A DNA stretch of 58,451 bases, taken from Akkermansiaceae bacterium UBA2367 (lineage in GTDB: Bacteria; Verrucomicrobiota; Verrucomicrobiia; Verrucomicrobiales; DEV007). The stretch spans positions 1,291 to 59,741 of the forward strand of contig DDTJ01000039.1 of assembly GCA_002344525.1 (NCBI GenBank), written 5' to 3'. This document shows, piece by piece, positions 24,080 through 31,660 of the stretch. The notes beneath the pieces were generated by a model. The model was given only the letters and a program-made list of their open reading frames with translations, was not told the origin of the DNA and did not search any database. Positions within the stretch are counted from its first letter, which is position 1, and every line of letters begins with the position of its first letter. Position numbers and translations under genes: made by a program.

Positions 24080-26431
24080 ATGTCGAGCCGATCCGCCACC
24101 GTAGCGAAGTTCGCGGGAGCTTCCCTTTCCCTGCTCCTTCTGCTCCCGGCCTTCGTCCCAGTGTCCACGCGGGCGGATGTGATCGACGACAACGCCGCCC
24201 TGCAATCGGTCTTGGACGAAGCCCTCCTCGATCTGCACGGCGAACGCTGGAATCCAGACATCGCCGCCCGGCTGGAGGAGAGGCGGGGGCAGTTCGGCGA
24301 GGGGCTGGCCTCCCCCGACGCGAAATCCCTGTGGTCGCAGCCCTTGGATGACGGCTTGCAAAACCCTAGCGAGGCCGCCCGACATCTCGGCGTGCTGCAA
24401 GCCCGGCTCCAACACGTCGCGGGATTGGAGATGGTCCACCGCCAGCAGCAGGGGGACGTCTCCGCCGCCCGCGAATGGCGCTCCATCATCAAGCTGCCCA
24501 AATACGCCAGCTCCGTGGAGGGCGCCTTGGCCCTGCAACGCCTCGGCGCGGAGAGAGCGCACCAAGAGGAGGTCGGACGCCTCCTCGCCCGCGAGTATGT
24601 CATCTGGCAGATCACCCGCGCCCGCGAGAAGGCGGACGCGCTCGGCCGACTCGTGGACGACGGGCGCGCCACGCCCTCGCTCGTGACCGCCCGCGCCAGC
24701 GAAATCCAGGAGCTGTCCCGCCTCCCGGAGGCATTGCTGCGCTTCGCCCTGCCGGAATATCAAGCCGGTCCGGCCAGCGACGAGACCTTCCACCTGCTCC
24801 TCGCCAACACGGAGGCACCCGCCAAAGAACTGGCCGGGACAGTCGCCGAATGGAGGCTCGATCTGGAGGGCCGCTACCCCAACCTGCTCAGCGCCGAGGA
24901 CGTGGAGCGGCGCGAACGCATCGTCCTCAAACTGCTGCGGCTCATCCCCATGGAATACCAGTCCGGCGTGCGCGACGGCGAAGTGGTCATCCCCATCGAA
25001 TACCGCGAGGCCAAGAGCTTCACCATCCAATGCCAGCAGATCGTCAACGAACTGATGCCGGTCTGGCGCGAGACCAAGGCGGAGGCCCTCCAAGCCAAAG
25101 GTCCGACGCTGCTCGAATCCCTCGACGGCCTCGAGCGCCTCATCAACCGCAAGGAATCCACGAACGCCGTGGAAGCGCAGGTGAAGACCGTCGCCGGACT
25201 CTTGCAAAGCGACTTCGGCCTCGCTCTGAAGCGCGCCGGCACCGCCGCCGACGTCGTGGCCGAGGCGGCGCTGGAGATCCGCTCGCTGCTGGGGCAGTCG
25301 CTCGCCGCCGCGCAGGCCGGGCAATGGCGTCAGGCGGAGACCCACCGGCTCGACGCCTACGTGAATTTCGACCTGGAGTTGGAAGCCCGCGCCATGCCCC
25401 GCGACCCCAATCTCGCCCTAGCCGCGGAGAAGACCTTCCTCGACGGCTCCCCTGGCAAGCCGGGCATCAAGGCCGCCCTCGACGCGCGGCTCTCCGGCGA
25501 GACGCTGACCGCGTCCTACGAGCGGGCCTACGACGCCTTGGACGAAACCGTGTCCCTGCTCCGCGTCGGGCTCTCCCCGGCGGCGTCCACCTTGAGCGCC
25601 CTGCTCATCGTCCTGCGCGAGGGCTTGGAGGCCGTGGTCATCCTCGCCGCGCTCCTCGCCGGTCTGCGCGGCCCGGAGAACGCCTCGATCCGGAGGCACA
25701 TCGGCATCGGCGCCTGGCTCGCGCTGGCGGCGAGCGCCCTGCTCTTCGTACTCTCGCGCTACCTCCTGCAGGGCCTCTCGAAGTACGGCGAGACCCTCGA
25801 GGCCGTGATCAGCGTGCTGGCGGTGATCGTGCTCCTGATGGTCACGAACTGGGTCTTCCACAAATACTACTGGACGGGATGGAACGCGAAGCTGCGCGAA
25901 CTGAGCAAGGCGGCGCTGGCGCAAAAGGGCGGCTCCTTCGAGCATCTCGCGCTGGTCGGCGTGGGCTTCGCGACGATCTTCCGAGAGGGCTTCGAGACGA
26001 CGCTCTTCATGCAGTCCCTCATCCTCGAAGCGGGGCTCGCCTCGGTGCTCAAGGGCCTCGCCATCGGCGGCAGCCTCATCGCCGTGCTCGGCTACGCCGT
26101 CTTCTACATCGGGGCGAAGCTGCCCTACCGCAAGATGCTCGTCTACACGGGCGTGCTCGTGATGATCGTGCTTTTCACCTTCCTCGGCTCCACGACCCGT
26201 CTTTTCCAGACGGTCGGCTGGCTGCCGGTACATCCCGTCCCCGGTCTCAGCCTGCCCAACTGGATGGGGGTCTGGTTCGGCATCTATCCGACTTGGGAGG
26301 GGATCATCATGCCCTTCATGGCCTTCGCCTACGTGCTCGGCGCATGGCTCTGGGTGAAGTTCACCTCCAAGCGCGCGCAGAAAGCGCTCCGGCGAGAGCA
26401 GGCACAGGCGGGCAAGGCGGTGGCGGCTTGA
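24080..26431 (+). CDS. FTR1-family high-affinity iron permease with long periplasmic domain
   Basis: 783-residue protein. A signal peptide (about 1-33) leads into a periplasmic helical domain of some 470 residues, then an FTR1 permease with seven helices. The two iron-ligand motifs of the family are present: VLREGLEAVVILAALLAG and FREGFETTLFMQSLILEAG (RExxE). The final helices contain YPTWEGIIMPFMAF. It imports iron, probably after oxidation or binding by the upstream partner; no EfeB peroxidase is seen. The large N-terminal extension is found in some bacterial FTR1 proteins. Co-transcribed with the upstream gene. Confidence 0.88.
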   Translation: MSSRSATVAKFAGASLSLLLLLPAFVPVSTRADVIDDNAALQSVLDEALLDLHGERWNPDIAARLEERRGQFGEGLASPDAKSLWSQPLDDGLQNPSEAARHLGVLQARLQHVAGLEMVHRQQQGDVSAAREWRSIIKLPKYASSVEGALALQRLGAERAHQEEVGRLLAREYVIWQITRAREKADALGRLVDDGRATPSLVTARASEIQELSRLPEALLRFALPEYQAGPASDETFHLLLANTEAPAKELAGTVAEWRLDLEGRYPNLLSAEDVERRERIVLKLLRLIPMEYQSGVRDGEVVIPIEYREAKSFTIQCQQIVNELMPVWRETKAEALQAKGPTLLESLDGLERLINRKESTNAVEAQVKTVAGLLQSDFGLALKRAGTAADVVAEAALEIRSLLGQSLAAAQAGQWRQAETHRLDAYVNFDLELEARAMPRDPNLALAAEKTFLDGSPGKPGIKAALDARLSGETLTASYERAYDALDETVSLLRVGLSPAASTLSALLIVLREGLEAVVILAALLAGLRGPENASIRRHIGIGAWLALAASALLFVLSRYLLQGLSKYGETLEAVISVLAVIVLLMVTNWVFHKYYWTGWNAKLRELSKAALAQKGGSFEHLALVGVGFATIFREGFETTLFMQSLILEAGLASVLKGLAIGGSLIAVLGYAVFYIGAKLPYRKMLVYTGVLVMIVLFTFLGSTTRLFQTVGWLPVHPVPGLSLPNWMGVWFGIYPTWEGIIMPFMAFAYVLGAWLWVKFTSKRAQKALRREQAQAGKAVAA

Positions 26432-26466
26432 TTTCCACTCCCCTGCCCTCGGAGGCGGAACCTGTA

Positions 26467-26487
26467 GCCGAGGTCATCGACCTCGGC
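26467..26487. terminator. Hairpin between convergent genes (single REP arm)
   Basis: GCCGAGGTCATCGACCTCGGC is a perfect 9-bp stem with a 3-nt loop. It is preceded by CTGTA, making it one arm of the family at 5421-5494. It lies 35 bp after the FTR1 stop and 11 bp from the kinase stop, so a bidirectional terminator role is plausible. There is no U-tract. Confidence 0.5.
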
Positions 26488-26498
26488 CGCCCAAGCCC

Positions 26499-28148
26499 CT
26501 ACACCGCCACCGCCTGCTCCAGCGCGTCCGACAGCTTGTCCTTTCCGTAGGGTTTGGGAAGGGTCGCGGCGAAACGGTGCTGGGCGGGCAGATCGACCCC
26601 CTCCTCGAAATAGCCGCTCGTGGCGACGATGCGGGCGTCGCGGTCGAGGCGGAGCAGTTCTGCCGCCACATCGTAGCCCGAGAGACCGCCGGGCAAGGTC
26701 ATGTCGAGGAGGACGACGTCCACAGGCTCGGAGGAATCCAAATGCTCCCGATAGAGGGAGATGGCCTCCTGTCCGTCCCGGGCATGGAGGCTCTCGTAGC
26801 CGAGCCGCTTGAGGATGCCCAAGGTCGCGCGCGCCACGCCCGGCTGGTCTTCGACGACGAGCACCCTGCCGATGGACGAGCCGGGACGACGGAGCCGGAC
26901 GGGCGGGGTCGGAGCCAACGAGGGACCGGCCCAAGCGGCGTCCGGCTCGACCACATCCTCCGTCGCGGGCAGGAAGACGAGGAACTCGGTGCCCACCCCC
27001 ACCTCGGAAGCGACCCGGAGGGCACCACGGTGCGCCCGCACGATCGCGAAACAGGAGGCGAGACCGATGCCGCTGCCTCCGGCCTTGGTCGAGTAGGAGG
27101 AATCGAAGATGCGCGCGAGGGACGCGGGCGGGATGCCGCAGCCCTTGTCCCGCACCGAGATGACGAGGTAGCGCCCCGGCGGCATGGCGTAGGCATTGTC
27201 CCCGCCGAGATCGGCGTTGTCGGCCACGATGTCGATGGTGCCGCCGTTGGGCATGGCTTGGCGGGCGTTGATGACGAGATTGTGCAGCACCTGGTAGATC
27301 TGCATGGGGTCGCCCTCGACGCAGCGGAGCTGCTCGGTCGGCGGGATTTGGAAAAGGCGGCAGCGGATGCTCGACCCCGCCGAGCAAAGGCGCGAGGCCC
27401 GCTCAAGGAGAGGGGCGGGGTGGATGGTGCGGCGATGCCCGGCTTCGCCACGGGTGAAGGCGAGCATCTGGCGGGCGAGCATCTCGGCGTCGTCGAGGGC
27501 GAGTTGCGCTTCGGCGATGTTGCTATTGACGCGGCCCTCGCGCGGGTTCTCCGAAGCGAGCTCCAGATTCATCTTGATGGTCTGGAGAGCGTTCTTGAAG
27601 TCGTGCGCCACCCCGGCGGCGGCGAGGAAGATCGATTCGCTACGAGCGGTCTCGTAGTCGAGGCCGACGGTGGCCATCGCTTTCAGCGGGACGGGAGCAG
27701 GCGCGGGCGGCGCGAGGGCGGGAGCCCGTTCCGGCAGGGTGACGACGCGTTCGACAGGGCTTTCGATACGGGAGGCGGGGCGAACCGTCAGCGCGAAATG
27801 GCCGCGCGGCTCCCCCTCGCGGTTCGTCGCCCGGATCGTCCAGCGACAGGCGAGGCGAGTCCCCCCGTTTCTGAGGAGGGCGCGATCCATGAAACAGTGG
27901 TTGGGCCGGGACGCGATCACCGGCAGCTTCTCGATGAGGGAAGGAAGATCGGAGCGGTCGTAGAGCAGGCCGAGGGGGGAGCCGACGAGGGAAGCGGGAT
28001 CGTAGCCCGAGAGTTTGGAGAGCTCCTCGTTCGCGTAGACGATCTTCGGACCCAACGGCGTCGTGGATCGCTGTTCGACGACGAGAAAACCGACCGACTC
28101 GCCGCGAACAGCGGCGCGGGTCGGCTCATGCTGGGCGACTGTGCTCAT
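26499..28148 (-). CDS. PAS/histidine kinase/receiver hybrid protein
   Basis: 549-residue cytosolic sensor. A PAS domain occupies about 20-125. After a Pro-rich linker comes an NtrB-like phosphoacceptor motif GVAHDFKNALQTI (His182), then a HATPase domain with LHNLVINARQAM (N box), DKGCGIP (G1), and IFDSSYSTKAGGSGIGLASC (F/G2). A C-terminal receiver domain (about 428-545) has VVED, phospho-acceptor Asp482 in LLDMTLP, and the conserved Lys532 in PKPYGK. No DNA-binding output and no transmembrane segment. The hybrid order HK-REC suggests a phosphorelay or feedback role. Its partner is not evident; the upstream gene on the same strand is the zinc-finger protein. Confidence 0.9.
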   Translation of the reverse strand: MSTVAQHEPTRAAVRGESVGFLVVEQRSTTPLGPKIVYANEELSKLSGYDPASLVGSPLGLLYDRSDLPSLIEKLPVIASRPNHCFMDRALLRNGGTRLACRWTIRATNREGEPRGHFALTVRPASRIESPVERVVTLPERAPALAPPAPAPVPLKAMATVGLDYETARSESIFLAAAGVAHDFKNALQTIKMNLELASENPREGRVNSNIAEAQLALDDAEMLARQMLAFTRGEAGHRRTIHPAPLLERASRLCSAGSSIRCRLFQIPPTEQLRCVEGDPMQIYQVLHNLVINARQAMPNGGTIDIVADNADLGGDNAYAMPPGRYLVISVRDKGCGIPPASLARIFDSSYSTKAGGSGIGLASCFAIVRAHRGALRVASEVGVGTEFLVFLPATEDVVEPDAAWAGPSLAPTPPVRLRRPGSSIGRVLVVEDQPGVARATLGILKRLGYESLHARDGQEAISLYREHLDSSEPVDVVLLDMTLPGGLSGYDVAAELLRLDRDARIVATSGYFEEGVDLPAQHRFAATLPKPYGKDKLSDALEQAVAV

Positions 28149-28204
28149 CGGAAGCGGAACGGAGAGGCGGGAGACAGGCCCCGGACTGCATCCATATAAG
28201 CAAT

Positions 28205-28232
28205 GAAATTTAATTAAGAAAGCTTAAATTTC
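28205..28232. promoter_or_regulatory. AT-rich dyad upstream of the hybrid kinase gene
   Basis: GAAATTTAA and TTAAATTTC form a perfect 9-bp inverted repeat with a 10-bp spacer, in an AT-rich stretch (about 28190-28260) that contrasts with the G+C-rich surroundings. It lies 57 bp before the kinase start and likely marks its promoter/operator. Nothing else is seen in the 207-bp gap 28149-28355 except a short coding-like frame discussed under the zinc-finger gene. Confidence 0.3.
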
Positions 28233-28355
28233 ACATTTTCTCGAAAAAATGCTAGAAAACGCGAAACAGGTAGGATGGGATCACAGGCAGAAGCGTCTCG
28301 CCGGACTCGATCAGGTCCAGAAGCTGCGATAGGCGATCCTCTGCGACGCTTCCTC

Positions 28356-29603
28356 TCACGGGGTTTTGGCCGCAGCCCCAAGCGCGTCCGTCGCTTCGCC
28401 GGGAGATCGCCGAGCCTTCCTCAAACGAACATCCGCCGGATCGATGCCGGCGGCGCGCAAGGCCCCGTCCCAACTGCCGAACCATTTGCGGGCCTTCTTG
28501 ATGAGGGTCCGGCCGGTCTTCAAATCGTGGAAGACGCTGCCATAGTTAAGGCTCAGCCCCTGTTGCCGGAGGTTCCGGATGGCTTCGATCACGGAGCCGG
28601 CGTGGGTATAGACGACAGGGGGATTCAAACGAACTTCATCTGGATCGATGCCGGCGGCGCGCAAGGCCCCGTCCCAACCGCCGAACCATTTGCGGGCCGC
28701 CTTGGTGAGGGTCTGGCCGGTCTTCAAGTCGCGCACGACGTTGCCATGGCTGAGGCTCAGCCCCTGTTGCCGGAGGTTCCGGATGGCTTCGATCACGGAG
28801 TCGGCGTGGGTATAGACGACAGGGGGACCCAAACGAACGTCCGCCGGATCGATGCTGGCGGCGCGCAAGGCCTCGTCCCAACTGCCGAACCATTTGCGGG
28901 CCGCTTGGATGAGGGGCCTGCCACGCCTCCCGTCTTTGCGCACTGCGGAGCCGTTGAGGCGGAGGCCTTGCTGTTGGCGGTCTCGGATACCAGCGACGAC
29001 CTCGTCGGGATTCGTGTACTCGGAATCGATATGGAGGCGGATGGTCTTCGCATCGAGCCCCACCTTGGCCAGCACTTCGTCATAGGAACCGAGGTCGTCA
29101 CGATGCTTGCTGAGATACATCGTCAAGGCGAGATCCTGCCTCGTCATGTCAGCGTAGCTCATCGGATAGCCAGCGTCGCTCCAAGCGCGCATTCGATCCA
29201 GAGCGTATTCATGGGTCCAGAGCGGTTCCCAATGCGGCAGCAGGGCCGGATCGTCGAAGCGATTTTTTGCCGCGATAAGGGTGTCTGGCCAGATCTCAGC
29301 GTCAGGATAGGCCTCCTTGTAATCTCGCAATGTCCATTCGTGCTTGAACCTCAGATGGTTTGGCAGATTGAGCATGTCCTTTCCGCAGATTTCGCAGATC
29401 ACATGATCGGTCAGCCGGACCACGATTTGCGAATAATCGATGCCGGCCTCCTGCAGGGCTCGTTTCCAGCCGAGAAAGGGCGTTTGGGCGAAAGCCGCCC
29501 GCACCAGAGCAGGATGGCTGCGTTTGGCTTCGGTGAGGTTCAGGGGTTCGCCGCTGGTATGCAAAGCACTCAGCCGACTCAAGAGCTCCTCCTTCGGCAT
29601 CAT
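28356..29603 (-). CDS. Ros/MucR-type zinc-finger protein with HNH-associated repeats
   Basis: 415-residue protein of modular build. A Ros/MucR-like C2H2 finger (CEICGKDMLNLPNHLRFKHE, Cys70, Cys73, His83, His88) continues into the family tail TLRDYKEAYP. Around it are five copies of a helical module like the homing-endonuclease-associated repeat (pattern AARKWFGSWDEALRAAGIDP): degenerate copies at about 7-60 and 134-188, and three near-identical 68-residue copies at about 201-266, 270-334 and 337-396. No nuclease catalytic motif is present, so it is probably a DNA-binding protein. ATG 29601-29603 is chosen because it avoids overlap with the divergent sigma gene. Just past its stop, another frame (about 28252-28340) reads EDRLSQLLDLIESGETLLPV, perhaps a frameshifted former tail. 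Confidence 0.7.
   Translation of the reverse strand: MMPKEELLSRLSALHTSGEPLNLTEAKRSHPALVRAAFAQTPFLGWKRALQEAGIDYSQIVVRLTDHVICEICGKDMLNLPNHLRFKHEWTLRDYKEAYPDAEIWPDTLIAAKNRFDDPALLPHWEPLWTHEYALDRMRAWSDAGYPMSYADMTRQDLALTMYLSKHRDDLGSYDEVLAKVGLDAKTIRLHIDSEYTNPDEVVAGIRDRQQQGLRLNGSAVRKDGRRGRPLIQAARKWFGSWDEALRAASIDPADVRLGPPVVYTHADSVIEAIRNLRQQGLSLSHGNVVRDLKTGQTLTKAARKWFGGWDGALRAAGIDPDEVRLNPPVVYTHAGSVIEAIRNLRQQGLSLNYGSVFHDLKTGRTLIKKARKWFGSWDGALRAAGIDPADVRLRKARRSPGEATDALGAAAKTP
28416..29003. repeat. Three tandem 204-bp coding repeats
   Basis: Three direct copies with a 204-bp period encode the C-terminal modules of the zinc-finger protein. The first two copies from the left share long identical stretches, for example GAACCATTTGCGGGC at 204-bp steps and a run of about 60 near-identical bases at 28561-28623 and 28765-28827. 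Such identity, far beyond what protein conservation needs, indicates recent duplication or gene conversion. Confidence 0.8.
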
Positions 29604-29682
29604 GACGTCTCGGACTTTGAGTTTCGGGCTTTTTTGTTTTTTTGTCCAAAAAAATCCCCCGCCGGACCTTAGGCTGTCCGAC

Positions 29683-30228
29683 ATGGCGGATTCCGTCCAA
29701 AACACCCCCAGCGACCCGGCCGAACGCTACCTCGTCCTCCTCAACGAGCACGAGCGCGCCCTCGCCGCCTACGTCCACGCCCTCGTCCCCGACCGGCTCG
29801 ACGCCGAGGACATCCTGCAAAGCTGCAAGCTGACGATGTGGAAGCAGTTCGCGCAGTTCGAACCGGGCACCCATTTCCTCGCCTGGGCGCGCAAGATCGC
29901 CTTCCACCAGATTCTCAACCACCGCCGCAGCGCCCGGCGCAAGCCGCTCTACTCCGCCGAACCCGCCTTCCTCGAAGCCGTCGCCGCCGAGATCGACCGC
30001 GTCTCCGACTCGCTCGCGGACCGTTCCGAGGCCCTCCACGACTGCCTACGCCGCCTTCCCGAAAACCAGCGCCGCCTCGTCCTCCTGCGCTACTACGAGG
30101 ACCACGACATCGCCGCCATCGCGAAGGAGACCGACCGCACCGAAGCGGCGGTCTACAAGCTCCTCAGCCGCGTCCGCGCGGCCCTCAACGACTGCGTCAA
30201 AGCGCGTCTCGCCTCCTCCCCCGCATGA
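29683..30228 (+). CDS. ECF-type RNA polymerase sigma factor
   Basis: 181-residue sigma-70 family factor of the Rhodopirellula/Verrucomicrobium type. Region 2 spans about 25-90 (LDAEDILQSCKLTMWKQFAQ, AWARKIAFHQILNHRR); region 4 spans about 115-175 (LPENQRRLVLLRYYEDHDIA, EAAVYKLLSRVRAALNDC). It directs polymerase to the promoters of this cell-envelope gene set. The ATG at 29683 is 80 bp from the divergent zinc-finger gene; its stop overlaps the next ATG (ATGA), so it is coupled to the FecR-type gene, its likely anti-sigma regulator. Confidence 0.92.
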   Translation: MADSVQNTPSDPAERYLVLLNEHERALAAYVHALVPDRLDAEDILQSCKLTMWKQFAQFEPGTHFLAWARKIAFHQILNHRRSARRKPLYSAEPAFLEAVAAEIDRVSDSLADRSEALHDCLRRLPENQRRLVLLRYYEDHDIAAIAKETDRTEAAVYKLLSRVRAALNDCVKARLASSPA

Positions 30229-31619
30229 ATTTCCACGACCACATCGACGCCTCCCTCGACGGGCGGCTCTCCCCCGAGGAATGGGCGGCCCTGCAAGAGG
30301 CCGTCGTCCGCGATCCCGAACTGCGCCGCGAGTATGTGGAGAAACGCTGGCTCCACGCCCTGCTTGAGGCGGAGAGCGAGCGCCTTCCCGCCTTGCTTGA
30401 GGAGCCGTCGCCGCCTTTGGAAACACGCGTCCCCTCCCCGTTCCGACCCGCCGCCTGGCTCGCGGCAGCGGCGACGGTCGCGCTCTTCGGGGCCAGCCTC
30501 GTTTTCTTCTTCCAAAGCCGCCCCGCCCCCGTCGTCGCGACCCTGATCGAGGCGGAGAACTGCCGCTGGGCCGCGTCCGACCTGCCCACGGTCGAGGGCG
30601 CCGGGCTCTCCCCCGGAACCCTCGCCCTCGCCGAGGGCATGGCCACGATCCGCTTCCACAGCGGGGCCACCGTCACCCTCGAAGCTCCCAGCGTCATCGA
30701 GGTCGAGTCCGCGATGAAGTGCCGCCTCGTCGAGGGTTCCGTCGTTGCCGACGTGCCCGAATCGGCGCACGGTTTCACCATCGACACCGCGCAGATGGAA
30801 GTGATCGACCTCGGCACCCGCTTCGGCGTCACTGCGACGCCCTTTGGACATTCCAATGTCTTCGTCTTCGAGGGCGAGGTGAAGGTCAAAAGCGGCGACG
30901 CCCCCGAGGCGCAGCATGTCTTGGCCGGGAAATCCCTCGTCAGCAAAGTCGGGGCCGCCCCCGAGCGGACCGACCAGGAGGTGCGGCGCGTCGAGGCCCC
31001 CGACGCCTCGCCCGGACCGGGATGGACCGCCGTCTCCACCGCCACCGGGCGCGGACGCGACGCCTACGTGCGCCGGGGCGACAGCCACGGCCCCACCGGA
31101 GCCCAAGCCCTGCTGATGGTGAAGCACACCGATCTCGCCCCGACCAACGTGCGCCGCGCCGTCCTCGCCTTCGACCTCACCGGAATCGACCGCGCCGCGC
31201 TGCGCGGGGCCAAGCTGACCCTCAAGATCGAGCCGAGCGGCCTCGGCTTCTCCTCCCTCGTACCCGACTCGCGCTTCGCCGTCTACGGCCTCGTCGGCGA
31301 GCAGGCCGAAACCTGGAGCGAGGACACGATCCTGTGGGAAAACGCCGGCCCTCTCGTCGAAGAGACCCTTTCCGCCGCGACCGCGACCCGCCTCGCCGAA
31401 TTCGAAATCCGCAAGGGCTCGCCGAACGGCCTCGTCGAGACCTCGTCCGACGCCCTCGTCGAATTCCTCCACTCCCGCCCTGGCGAAGTCGTCTCCCTCC
31501 TGATCGTGCGCGAGACTGGCGAAAGCGACCAACAGGGCCTCGTCCACGCCTTCGCCTCGAAGGAGCACCCCACCTCTCCCGCCCCGACCCTTTGGCTGAA
31601 AACCTCCGGCGACCAATAG
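30225..31619 (+). CDS. FecR-domain anti-sigma protein with DNRLRE-like C-terminus
   Basis: 464-residue membrane protein. An N-terminal cytoplasmic helical region (about 1-65, with LDGRLSPEEWAALQEAV) could bind the sigma factor. One transmembrane helix follows at about 76-95. The periplasmic FecR domain (about 130-240) has IRFHSGATVTLEAPSVIEVE, FTIDTAQMEVIDLGTRFGV and VFVFEGEVKV. The last 180 residues form a beta-sandwich resembling DNRLRE/carbohydrate-binding modules (RRAVLAFDLTGIDRAALRGA). The start overlaps the sigma gene stop. It presumably senses an outside signal and controls the sigma factor. Confidence 0.85.
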   Translation: MNFHDHIDASLDGRLSPEEWAALQEAVVRDPELRREYVEKRWLHALLEAESERLPALLEEPSPPLETRVPSPFRPAAWLAAAATVALFGASLVFFFQSRPAPVVATLIEAENCRWAASDLPTVEGAGLSPGTLALAEGMATIRFHSGATVTLEAPSVIEVESAMKCRLVEGSVVADVPESAHGFTIDTAQMEVIDLGTRFGVTATPFGHSNVFVFEGEVKVKSGDAPEAQHVLAGKSLVSKVGAAPERTDQEVRRVEAPDASPGPGWTAVSTATGRGRDAYVRRGDSHGPTGAQALLMVKHTDLAPTNVRRAVLAFDLTGIDRAALRGAKLTLKIEPSGLGFSSLVPDSRFAVYGLVGEQAETWSEDTILWENAGPLVEETLSAATATRLAEFEIRKGSPNGLVETSSDALVEFLHSRPGEVVSLLIVRETGESDQQGLVHAFASKEHPTSPAPTLWLKTSGDQ

Positions 31620-31627
31620 CTCTCCTC

Positions 31628-31660
31628 ACCCGTGACCCATGACCCCGTGACCCCATGGCC
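31628..31660. repeat. CCCGTGACCCATGACC phrase at a gene start
   Basis: ACCCGTGACCCATGACCCCG runs into the start codon of the PSD1 gene (ATG 31655). The same phrase covers the symporter start at 40450-40480 (ACCCATGACTCGTGACCCAT) and lies inverted at 44612-44637. In two of three cases the phrase supplies the ATG of the next gene. Confidence 0.55.

Noticed and set aside
28416..29003. Possible CRISPR-like or satellite array
   Set aside because: The 204-bp repeats are in frame within one coding sequence and encode conserved protein modules; no short repeat/spacer pattern.
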